From: JBPYFK01 sp051984675
Lineage (GTDB): Bacteria; Actinomycetota; Actinomycetes; Mycobacteriales; Pseudonocardiaceae
Direction: 5' to 3'
DNA: 64,000 nucleotides
Assembly: GCA_051984675.1 (NCBI GenBank)
Contig: JBPYFK010000020.1
Location: forward strand, 124,001 to 188,000
Shown here: piece by piece, positions 8,640 through 15,480 of the stretch
Layout of the letters: each line of letters begins with the position of its first letter
Numbering within the stretch: the first letter of the stretch is position 1
Translations under genes and position numbers: made by a program
The notes under the pieces: model-generated
The model's database searches: none
What the model was told of the DNA's origin: nothing
Seen by the model: the letters and a program-made list of their open reading frames with translations, nothing else

Positions 8640-9027
8640 CTCATCCTCCTGGGCGTGCTTGCGCCGTCTCCGGGTTAACGACCGACTGCTTCGATCCGTT
8701 CCCACTCGGGGCAAACCGGACTTTACCGGCCGCAGCAGGTACGCCCCAGCGCTGTGGGAAAGCATTCGATATCAAGTTGGTCGCGAAAACGCTCGCCGGA
8801 AGGCACCGGCTGATCACCTCAACACGCTACCCAAGGTAGCTGATGATCAGGTTCCGTACGCGCTCTAAGCGCACCACACAACCGAACAGCATACGAAGGT
8901 ACCGAACACAGCAGTGAAAGGCGGAGCCACCCGCTGATCTGCACACTGCGACGCGATCGATGCCGACCGAAACCTGAGCGAGGCTCGGACTAGGCCCGGA
9001 GTGCAGTGAAAGCGTCTTTCACCGCAC
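8640..9027. other. intergenic region (388 bp)
   Basis: Holds the promoter side of the Bax-inhibitor gene and one repeat core at 9006-9022. No ORF with a credible ribosome binding site was seen. GTGAAAGGCGGAG near 8914 may be a decayed half core. Confidence 0.5.
9006..9022. repeat. single form-B repeat core
   Basis: GTGAAAGCGTCTTTCAC, unpaired, 6 bp beyond the yidC stop codon. Confidence 0.85.
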
Positions 9028-10218
9028 TCACCGCCGCTTCTTCTGGCTCTTGCGCGCCCCAGCGGGCTGCTTGCCGCCCCGGTTCTTGGGCTGCGGCTTC
9101 CGGCCCTGGCCAGCCTTGGCGCCGCTCTTGCCACCGGCTTGGCCCACGGACGACTTACCTCCGTTACCGTCAGCCGCGGCACCGCTCGACTCGGTGCCGC
9201 CCTGGCCGCCGGAAGCGGCTGTCGCCGCCGTGTCCGACGCAGCCTCCAGGTCAGCAGCCGACGCCGGCTCACGATCCTCGCCGTCGCTTTCGGTCGTCAC
9301 CTGTCCGTTGGAATCGGCCTCGGCCTGCTGCGCACTCGCGGTGTCCTTCCCGCGCTTGTCGCGGATCGGCTTCTGACCAGGCTTGGGACGTGGAGTCGCC
9401 TTCTTGGCGGCCAGTTCACGCTCACGCTCGCGCTCTTGCTCACGGTCGACCTTCTCCGCCAGGAAGTGCTGCTGACCGAGGGTCCAGACGTTGTTCGCCA
9501 GCCAGTACAGCAACACGGCGATCGGCAGCAGCCAGCCACTGACCAGCGCGCCGATCGGCGCCACGTACATCATCATCTTGCCGACCATGGCGCTCTGCGG
9601 GTTGGCCATGGTGGCGTCGGTCTGCCGTTTCATCGACATCCGCATGGTGGCGAAGGTCGCCACACTCGCCACGATCATCAACGGCACCGCCACGGTGATC
9701 ATCGACGTGCGGTCGGTGCCGAACGCGGCCAGCTCGGTGGAAGGCTGGGTGATCCAGTTGGACAGCTTGGCGCCAAAGATGCTGGCGTTCATGAACGACT
9801 GAACGTCGGCGGCGTTGAAGATGAAGTTGCTCTGCACACCCGGCCGGAAGTCCCGCAGCACGGTGACCAGGCTCAGGAAGACCGGGATCTGGACGAGCGC
9901 GGGCAGGCAGCCGCCGAGCGGGTTGACGCCGTGCTCCGACTGGAGCTTCTGCATCTCCTGCGCCATGCGCTGGCGATCGTTCTTGTACTTCTCCCGCAGC
10001 TTCTGGATCTGCGGGGCGAACTTCTGCATCTTGCGCGCCGCGCGCAGCTGGCTCAGCGCCGGCTTGATCAGCAGTACGCGGAGGGTGAAGACCAGGAAGA
10101 AGACCGACAGCGCCCACGCGAACCCGTTGTCCGGGCCGAGCACAGCACCGAAAACCCTGTGCCAGAACCACAAGATCGCTGACACCGGGTAGAGGATGAA
10201 GCTGAAGAAGGAGGACAC
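9028..10218 (-). CDS. yidC: YidC/Oxa1-family membrane protein insertase
   Basis: 396 aa insertase of the cytoplasmic membrane. The first segments contain FILYPVSAILWFWHRVFG. The cytoplasmic hairpin (RKMQKFAPQIQKLREKYKND) and the conserved NPLGGCLPALVQIPVFLSL identify the family. The C-terminal ~130 residues are low-complexity and end in a basic KSQKKRR tail that could contact ribosomes. GTG start with AGGAG 7 nt upstream. Its location is unusual: yidC normally follows rpmH-rnpA near dnaA, whereas here it stands alone beside a tRNA, so this may be a second paralogue. Confidence 0.9.
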   Translation of the reverse strand: MSSFFSFILYPVSAILWFWHRVFGAVLGPDNGFAWALSVFFLVFTLRVLLIKPALSQLRAARKMQKFAPQIQKLREKYKNDRQRMAQEMQKLQSEHGVNPLGGCLPALVQIPVFLSLVTVLRDFRPGVQSNFIFNAADVQSFMNASIFGAKLSNWITQPSTELAAFGTDRTSMITVAVPLMIVASVATFATMRMSMKRQTDATMANPQSAMVGKMMMYVAPIGALVSGWLLPIAVLLYWLANNVWTLGQQHFLAEKVDREQERERERELAAKKATPRPKPGQKPIRDKRGKDTASAQQAEADSNGQVTTESDGEDREPASAADLEAASDTAATAASGGQGGTESSGAAADGNGGKSSVGQAGGKSGAKAGQGRKPQPKNRGGKQPAGARKSQKKRR

Positions 10219-10703
10219 TCAACCACTCCTGGTTATCACCCGGCTAGGACCGGGACATACTTCCATCGCCGTCCCCGCTTGATAGTGGAGCCAGCCCTAC
10301 CAGGGTGCCATGACGTGATTTGCCTCCCGCCACCGGTTGGCAGGTGACGCTCAGCACGACCGCGTGCCGCTGCTGGGACAACCCGTGCCCACCCCTCCAC
10401 GACCTTACGCGGCCCACGCGATACGTAAACCGCCCCGGCAGCGGACGCGCGACAATCAAACGCTTGTTCGAGTGTTCTGCGAACTCGTTTTCCACCCGGT
10501 CCAGTGTCGTCCGTCAGGAGGAAGAATTGTTGGGACATATGGACAGGTTGGGCGCCGAGTAGAGGGCGCTGGCCTTGCCGGCGACCGTGGCCGCTCCTTG
10601 ACGGCGGACCACGGTGACCAGGCGATCAGCAACCGAATCGTGCTCACGACACGCAGAAAACGCCAGCTCAGCGGACGGACACTGCTCGTGCGGATGCTCC
10701 CTG
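10219..10703. other. intergenic region (485 bp) between yidC and a tRNA
   Basis: Short ORFs on both strands overlap each other and lack convincing ribosome binding sites or recognisable products. I see no supported gene. The segment next to yidC presumably holds its promoter. Confidence 0.5.
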
Positions 10704-10776
10704 TGCCCCCGGTCGGATTCGAACCGACACTTGGACGATTTTAAGTCGTCTGCCTCTGCCGTTGGGCTACGGGGGC
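10704..10776 (-). tRNA. tRNA with anticodon UAA and short variable loop (decodes UUA)
   Basis: 73-nt cloverleaf. Acceptor GCCCCCG pairs with CGGGGGC, discriminator A. D stem is GCC/GGC with GG in the loop. The anticodon stem GACGA/TCGTC encloses loop CTTAAAA, putting TAA at 34-36. The variable loop is 5 nt, and the T arm is GTCGG-TTCGAAT-CCGAC. CCA is not encoded. Anticodon UAA predicts leucine, but leucine tRNAs (including actinobacterial bldA) are class II with a long variable arm, which is absent. Charging identity is therefore uncertain. Confidence 0.85.
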
Positions 10777-10891
10777 TTGCGCGCACCTGGGACGCACCGA
10801 CTTTCCCTCGCGGTTCCCGTCGGCGGTAGTCCCCGGTCAGAGCAACTAGCGTGATATTCGTCCCGCTCATGGCGGGAGTGGTGCTCCCTCC

Positions 10892-12076
10892 TCACCCCGG
10901 TCTCGCCCGGTATCGCAGCGCGCTCTCCAACACGCTGAACCGTTGCCGCACCCACTCGTGAACAGCATCCGAGACGGCGGTACATCCGGCGCGGTGCTCG
11001 AACCACCGCCAGTCGCAGTTGACGTTGACTTCCAGGAAGACGAAGTCGCCGTCGATCGCGAGCAGGTCGAACGCGGCAACCTGCAGGCGCCAGTGCCTGC
11101 TCAGCGCCAACAGCTTGGCGCAAAGGCCATCGGGCACGCTGGTCCTGCTCACGCGGACGGCTTCGGGGTCGACCCACAGCTGGGCCGGGTCCAGCTTCTC
11201 AACCCGGTAGCCGACCACCTGCTCTCCGATGACGAAGACGCGTAGCTCCCACTCGGCGGGAAGGTACTGCTGCACGATGACCGGCGCGGGCTCCTGAGCC
11301 GCCTCGCCGGCCCGGCTCACCTCCAGCGGCCGGGGGAACAGGCCCCGCAGCGCGCCCGGGTCCGGCTCCAGCAGGTGGTGACCGGCGGTCTTGATGATGC
11401 AGCTCCCACCCCCGGGACGGGCCCGGCCAGGGCGGGTGGTGACCGCGGTCCTGGGGACCTTGAGTCCGAAGGCGGCCGCGCCGGACAGTTGCGTGAGCCG
11501 GTCCAGGTGGTCGAGCGCGCGTACCTGGTTGACCTGTTCCCACTCGGTGCGGCTGGCCAGCCAGTGCGCCACCGCCTGCCACTGTTCGCGGACGTAGGAG
11601 CCGTGCACGGTCGTCGGGTCCACGGGCAGCGCGGTCATGTCGAAGTGCCGCCGCCACAGCAGCACCGGCCGCAGCAGCCATCGCTCGTATTCGACCAGGG
11701 GGACGTCGGTGTAGATGGTGAGCGCGGTGTCCAGACACCGGTCGGCGTCGATGCGGACCACGCGGATGTTGTGCTCGGCCAGCGCGAGAGACAACTCGTC
11801 CATCTCCATGTCGGCGGCGCGGGCCAGCACGAGCACGCAGGCCACCGGGTCGCCGTCGGTGTCCGAGACCATCCCGGCCCGGTGCATGCGCTCTTGGAAA
11901 TCGAGGCTGGTGTGCGGCGAACGGAAGAAATACTCCTGACCCTGCAGCAACAGTGGTGTCGGCCGGGAAGGGGCCGGTACCTGGCTTGGCGACGGGCCTG
12001 GTTCGCCTGCGATGGCTACCCCGAACGGTCCGGGTGAACGCAGGGGCTCCCGCTGCTGTCCCCCGGGTTCGGTCAT
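10892..12076 (-). CDS. ATP-grasp peptide ligase, graspetide-synthetase-like (MvdD/TgmB type)
   Basis: 394 aa. ATP-grasp ligases of this type form ester or amide crosslinks between side chains of a ribosomal peptide. The pre-ATP-grasp domain starts near residue 79 (CVLVLARAADMEMDELSLAL, then VVRIDADR). VLLWRRH (138-144) matches the usual VWYRRP. WEQVNQVRALDHLDRLTQL through GLKVPRTAVTT (179-214) matches the nucleotide-domain entry. CIIKT is at 226-230, WELRVFVIGEQVV at 276-288, and the metal-binding end FLEVNVNCDWRWFE at 347-360 replaces the usual LEVNPNGQWAWLE. A ~75-residue Pro-rich N-terminal extension with PGPFG (15-19) is unusual. ATG 12076 lies one base after the stop of the upstream small ORF, implying coupling. 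An upstream in-frame start would overlap that ORF. The substrate is unknown; no partner methyltransferase is nearby. Confidence 0.85.
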   Translation of the reverse strand: MTEPGGQQREPLRSPGPFGVAIAGEPGPSPSQVPAPSRPTPLLLQGQEYFFRSPHTSLDFQERMHRAGMVSDTDGDPVACVLVLARAADMEMDELSLALAEHNIRVVRIDADRCLDTALTIYTDVPLVEYERWLLRPVLLWRRHFDMTALPVDPTTVHGSYVREQWQAVAHWLASRTEWEQVNQVRALDHLDRLTQLSGAAAFGLKVPRTAVTTRPGRARPGGGSCIIKTAGHHLLEPDPGALRGLFPRPLEVSRAGEAAQEPAPVIVQQYLPAEWELRVFVIGEQVVGYRVEKLDPAQLWVDPEAVRVSRTSVPDGLCAKLLALSRHWRLQVAAFDLLAIDGDFVFLEVNVNCDWRWFEHRAGCTAVSDAVHEWVRQRFSVLESALRYRARPG

Positions 12077-12077
12077 G

Positions 12078-12197
12078 TCAGTCGTCCTTCTTGCGCAACA
12101 CCTTCTGGGCCTCGGCGTAGTCGATCGCGAAGTCCGCGATCGGCCCTTCCTCAACCTCGCCGCTACGCAGCAGCGCCGCGAGCTCCCGGAGCGTCAA
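12078..12197 (-). CDS. small ORF coupled to the ATP-grasp gene; candidate precursor peptide (39 aa)
   Basis: Too short for automated ORF listing. The TTG at 12197 is preceded by AAAGGAG at an ideal 7 nt, and the stop lies one base before the ATP-grasp ATG. The product begins with a helix-like TLRELAALLRSGEVEEG and ends AEAQKVLRKKDD; it is rich in Glu, Asp and Lys, the residue types used by ATP-grasp crosslinkers. A longer in-frame ATG start at 12227 (49 aa, MSFGGKRSDP extension) is possible but has a weaker site. It does not show the PFG-type leader of known TgmA-like precursors, so the role (precursor, leader partner or regulator) is inferred from position only. Confidence 0.6.
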   Translation of the reverse strand: MTLRELAALLRSGEVEEGPIADFAIDYAEAQKVLRKKDD

Positions 12198-12227
12198 GGG
12201 GTCACTCCTTTTCCCGCCGAAAGACAT

Positions 12228-12300
12228 TCTTTCAGGTGAAAAATGCCTAAGATGCTCAGCTTGTAACTACGCAATGTCAAGGTCAACATAGTGCCCTATC
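12228..12300 (-). promoter_or_regulatory. probable promoter of the ATP-grasp operon
   Basis: An A+T-richer stretch just upstream of the small ORF. On the minus strand it contains overlapping TTGACC and TTGACA -35-like elements followed by TAGTTACAAG. The exact -10 is not clear. Confidence 0.35.
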
Positions 12301-12331
12301 CCCTGCACGGACCACAAGGAGGGGGACCATC

Positions 12332-12436
12332 GTGACACTAAGCCAGAACGAGAGCACCTCGGCGAGACTGCTGCTCACCAGCCGAGGTGCGTGGCTTGGT
12401 GCACGTATCCGCGTGCGAAGGTGCGGACGGCCGTAA
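12332..12436 (+). CDS. possible 34-aa peptide ORF with strong ribosome binding site
   Basis: GTG 12332 follows AAGGAGGGGG. The product starts MTLSQNESTSARLLLTSRGA and ends in a basic RVRRCGRP. The LLLTSR and terminal Cys loosely recall actinobacterial attenuator leader peptides, but no gene follows on this strand (ndh is antisense). Two hairpins overlap the ORF, and the distal one is a good ndh terminator, which weakens the coding case. Confidence 0.3.
   Translation: MTLSQNESTSARLLLTSRGAWLGARIRVRRCGRP
12354..12390. other. stem-loop between ndh and the ATP-grasp operon
   Basis: Perfect 10-bp inverted repeat GCACCTCGGC / GCCGAGGTGC with a 17-nt loop. Could be a second ndh terminator or part of a small transcript on the plus strand. 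Confidence 0.5.
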
Positions 12437-12450
12437 GCCGGTCCGCACCT
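12419..12450 (-). terminator. ndh terminator hairpin
   Basis: Perfect 10-bp inverted repeat AGGTGCGGAC / GTCCGCACCT with a 12-nt loop, 26 bp past the ndh stop codon. Confidence 0.7.
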
Positions 12451-12475
12451 GGTGAACTGAACGTCGGAGAACCGG

Positions 12476-13798
12476 TCAGGTCGACGCGGCGCGTTCGAAG
12501 TCGGCCTTGGGGTTCTGGATCTGGCCCATCGACACGACCTCGCGCTTGAACAGGAAGGCGAGCGTCCAGTCGATGATGATCCGCAGCTTGCGGTTGAACG
12601 TGGGCATCCGGCTCACGTGGTAGCTGCGGTGCATGAACCAGGCCACGAAGCCCTTGGCCTTGAAGCCGTAGACGTCGGCGACCCCCTTGTACAGACCCAG
12701 CCCCGCGACCGAACCGGCGTAGGCGTGCTCGTACTTCTTGGGCTTCTTGCCCCGCAGGGTGGCAACGAGGTTCTTGCCGAGCTGGTTGGCCTGGCGCACC
12801 GCGTGCTGCGCGTTCGGCGCGCACAGGGCGTTGGGGTCCTCGTCGGTCCGGGACAGGTCCGGCACCGCCGCGCACGAACCCGCGGCCCACACGTCCTCGA
12901 GGCCGACGACCTGCAGTTCCGCGGTGGACTTGACCCGGCTGCGGTCGTCCAGCGGCAGGTCCGTGTTCTTCAACATCGGGTTGGCCTTGACCCCGGCGGT
13001 CCACACCAGCGTGTCGGTGTCGAACTCGGTGCCGTCGGAGAGCACGGCGTGGCCGTTTTCCACCGACTTCAGGAACGTGTTGAGGTAGACCTCGATGCCC
13101 CGCTCCTCGAGCGCCTTGACCGTGTAGACGCCCATCTTCTCGCTGACCTCGGGCATGATCCGGCCCATGGCCTCGACCAGCACCCAGCGCATGTCGGCGG
13201 GCTCGATGTTCTCGTAGAACCGGGTGGCGTACCGGGCCATGTCCTCAAGCTCGGCGAGCGCCTCCACTCCGGCGAAACCGCCGCCGACGACCGTGAAGGT
13301 CAGCAGGCGCTTGCGCACTTCTGGATCGCTGGTGGACGACGCGGCGTCCATCTTGGCCAGCACGTGATTGCGCAGGTAGATCGCTTCACCGATGGTCTGG
13401 ATCGCGATCCCGTTCTCGGCGAGGCCGGGCACCGGAAGCAGGCGCGACACCGCGCCGAGCGCGACGACCAGGATGTCGTACTCGAGGTTGTCCCTCTCGC
13501 CTTCGGCGTTCTCGACGATGACTGTCTTGTTCGCGTGGTTGATCTCTGTCACGCGCGCCGTCACCACGTGACAGCGCTTGAGTACTCGTCGCAGCGGCAC
13601 CACCACGTGCCGCGGCTCGATCGAGCCCGCCGCCGCTTCGGGCAGGAAGGGCTGATAGGTCATGTGTGGCTGTGGGTCGACGACGGTGACAGACCCTTCG
13701 CGCCGGCCCAACTTCGCCTGTAGCTGGAGTGCGGTGTACATGCCGACGTAGCCGCCGCCGACGATGAGGATCCTGGTGGGATCGGATGTACCAGCCAT
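12476..13798 (-). CDS. ndh: type II NADH:quinone oxidoreductase (NDH-2)
   Basis: About 440 aa, FAD-dependent and membrane-associated; passes electrons from NADH to menaquinone without proton pumping. The first dinucleotide fold is RILIVGGGYVGMYTALQLQ and the second is TFTVVGGGFAGVEALAEL. TYQPFLPEAAAGSIEPRHV and TLVWTAGVKANPML are typical of the family. An amphipathic C-terminal part (FVAWFMHRSYHVSRMPTFNRK) would hold it to the membrane. ATG 13798 is used; ATG 13807 and a further upstream start are in frame, and none has a strong ribosome binding site. Followed by its own terminator. Confidence 0.9.
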   Translation of the reverse strand: MAGTSDPTRILIVGGGYVGMYTALQLQAKLGRREGSVTVVDPQPHMTYQPFLPEAAAGSIEPRHVVVPLRRVLKRCHVVTARVTEINHANKTVIVENAEGERDNLEYDILVVALGAVSRLLPVPGLAENGIAIQTIGEAIYLRNHVLAKMDAASSTSDPEVRKRLLTFTVVGGGFAGVEALAELEDMARYATRFYENIEPADMRWVLVEAMGRIMPEVSEKMGVYTVKALEERGIEVYLNTFLKSVENGHAVLSDGTEFDTDTLVWTAGVKANPMLKNTDLPLDDRSRVKSTAELQVVGLEDVWAAGSCAAVPDLSRTDEDPNALCAPNAQHAVRQANQLGKNLVATLRGKKPKKYEHAYAGSVAGLGLYKGVADVYGFKAKGFVAWFMHRSYHVSRMPTFNRKLRIIIDWTLAFLFKREVVSMGQIQNPKADFERAAST

Positions 13799-13924
13799 GG
13801 CATCCATGCTCGCACTGGGAGCGGGAAACCCGGCGCGGAGCCCCTGCAAATGTGACCCCGATCGCGGCCAACGTCACCACTGGCGACACACTGTATTCAC
13901 GCGTGTGCGCAGGGAAGTCTCACC

Positions 13925-14074
13925 ATGATCAACAGCTGCTACGCCGGCAGCTCGGACCGGTGGAAATTCGGCGGCACCGATCACGCCAACACACAACATT
14001 TTTCGGTTTCCGCGGTCGGATGCGGCTGTTCTGGCGACGCGAGGACTTCGCCGCGGGACCCGCTGATGTCATGA
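13925..14074 (+). CDS. possible 49-aa cysteine-containing peptide ORF
   Basis: In the gap between ndh and the DUF1330 gene, on the opposite strand to both. ATG 13925 follows AGGGAAG. The product has NSCYAGSSDRWKFGGTDHA near the start and a GCGCSG cluster further on. Third codon positions are almost all G or C over the first ~22 codons, then less so. The 3' end overlaps the stop of the DUF1330 gene. Coding status is doubtful. Confidence 0.22.
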   Translation: MINSCYAGSSDRWKFGGTDHANTQHFSVSAVGCGCSGDARTSPRDPLMS

Positions 14075-14371
14075 GTCGCCGTCGACGAACAGCAACCGCC
14101 GGTCCAGAGCTGTGCTCCGAACCACGCGCGCTTCGGCGTATTCAGGTGAGGAATACCACTCGGTCAGCCGGTCCATGGTGGGGAACTCCACGATGACCAC
14201 GCGCTGTTCGGCTGGCCAGTCCCCCTCGGCGACGGTGGGATTCCGAGCTCGAACCAGGTAGCGCCCGCCATAGGCTTCGATCGACCGTGCGGCCAGTTCC
14301 CGGTACCGCTGGGCTGCCTCCTCGTCGAGGAATTCCACTTCGGAGATCACGTACGCGGCCATGCTGATCAT
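14069..14371 (-). CDS. DUF1330 family protein
   Basis: 100 aa small ferredoxin-fold (dimeric alpha/beta barrel) protein. The pattern AAYVISEVEFLDEEAAQRYRE, YGGRYLVRARNP and the late VVIVEFPTMDRLTEWYSSPEY is characteristic. Function is unknown; members resemble stress-related monooxygenase-like folds. A second ATG at 14362 is possible. It follows the small hypothetical ORF on the same strand. Confidence 0.85.
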   Translation of the reverse strand: MISMAAYVISEVEFLDEEAAQRYRELAARSIEAYGGRYLVRARNPTVAEGDWPAEQRVVIVEFPTMDRLTEWYSSPEYAEARVVRSTALDRRLLFVDGDS

Positions 14372-14604
14372 GATCTCACGGGTTGGTGAGTGAAAGCGCC
14401 AAAAGCTGCGAACACGACCGCATGGGCCATGGACCCTGCCCGGTCGCGTTGCAGATCCGACAGGTCCCGGAGGAGGTCCGAGGGTCCCGCTATATCCACT
14501 GTGGACTCAAACGTTGACCAGACCGTCAGCAGCATTTCCGCTGTGAGCTTGCCGGTCGGGCGGGCTTCGTCGCTGAAACCGAGCTGATGGCGTAAGTACG
14601 TCAA
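14368..14604 (-). CDS. hypothetical protein (about 78 aa), start uncertain
   Basis: An open frame fills the gap between udgB and the DUF1330 gene and overlaps the latter by four bases. It reads LTYLRHQLGFSDEARPTGKL, then AEMLLTVWSTFESTVD and MAHAVVFAAFGAFTH, which looks like helical protein. No family recognised. Candidate start TTG 14604 has only a weak ribosome binding site. The frame and its 5' flank hold two TTA codons, rare at this G+C. It could be a short real gene or the remnant of one. Confidence 0.35.
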   Translation of the reverse strand: MTYLRHQLGFSDEARPTGKLTAEMLLTVWSTFESTVDIAGPSDLLRDLSDLQRDRAGSMAHAVVFAAFGAFTHQPVRS

Positions 14605-14650
14605 GTCCGTTAAGTACTCACCGTGGCGTCCGGCTGGGACGTGAACGGAG

Positions 14651-15421
14651 TCATGCCGCTTCCGCCAGTTCCTTCGCGTGCTCCAGCACGTCACGCAGCA
14701 TCGCGGGGGTGAGCTTGCCGGTAAACGTGTTCTGCTGGCTGACGTGGTAGCAACCGACCAGGTGAAGATCTGCTTCCCCGTGACGGGCTGGAAGAACGGC
14801 GTGTGCACCGTGCCCGAAGCGCGGGCGTGGTGTGGGAACCTCCCAGTCGGCCGCCGCCAGTGCCGGGAGGAGCGCCTGCCAGCCGAAGGCGCCAAGGACG
14901 ATGACCGCGCGAAGCGTCGGCCGTAGCAGCTGTAACTCCCGTACCAGCCAGTGCCGGCAGTTATCGCGCTCCTGCGGGGTGGGCTTGTTCGCCGGCGGCG
15001 CGCATCGGACCGGGGCCGTGATCCTCGTGCGGTACAGGGTCAACCCGTCATTGGGGGACCGTCCATACGGCTGCGACGCCAACCCGACGTCATAGAGCGC
15101 TTGGAAGAGCACGTCTCCCGAGCGGTCGCCGGTGAACATCCGGCCGGTGCGGTTGGCGCCGTGCGCGGCCGGCGCGAGGCCCACAATGGCGAGAGCCGCG
15201 TCCGCCGGGCCGAAGCCGGGCACCGGTCGTCCCCAGTACTCCTGGTCGCGAAAGGCCGCCCGGCGTGTGCGGGCGACCTCTTCGCGCCACGCCACCAGCC
15301 GGGGGCACGCGGCGCAGCGAGTGACGAGTTCGTCCACTTCGGCGAGATCCTCCGCGCTGGCTGCCCCCGTGGCGGAGTCCATGAGGGGGTCGCTGATCAA
15401 CTCAGGCGTTGTGGCGTTCAC
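14651..15421 (-). CDS. udgB: type-5 uracil-DNA glycosylase
   Basis: 256 aa family-5 UDG (UdgB), which removes uracil and some deaminated or oxidised bases. CRACPRLVAWREEVA-type cysteines (CAACPRLVAWREE) and GCYHVSQQN belong to the Fe-S cluster family. GLAPAAHGANRTGRMFTGDRS is motif 1 of family 5, which lacks the acidic residue of other families. CAPPANKPTPQERDNC is also diagnostic. The GTG at 15421 has no good ribosome binding site; ATG 15381 is an alternative. Divergent from the carboxypeptidase gene with only 59 bp between starts. Confidence 0.9.
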   Translation of the reverse strand: MNATTPELISDPLMDSATGAASAEDLAEVDELVTRCAACPRLVAWREEVARTRRAAFRDQEYWGRPVPGFGPADAALAIVGLAPAAHGANRTGRMFTGDRSGDVLFQALYDVGLASQPYGRSPNDGLTLYRTRITAPVRCAPPANKPTPQERDNCRHWLVRELQLLRPTLRAVIVLGAFGWQALLPALAAADWEVPTPRPRFGHGAHAVLPARHGEADLHLVGCYHVSQQNTFTGKLTPAMLRDVLEHAKELAEAA

Positions 15422-15480
15422 GGGACCAACTGTGACAGAAAGCGCACGAACACCGAGTTCGCGCACGTACTGTGGCGGGT

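Noticed and set aside
10236..10562. Small ORFs between yidC and the tRNA
   Set aside because: They overlap on both strands, lack ribosome binding sites and have no recognisable sequence.
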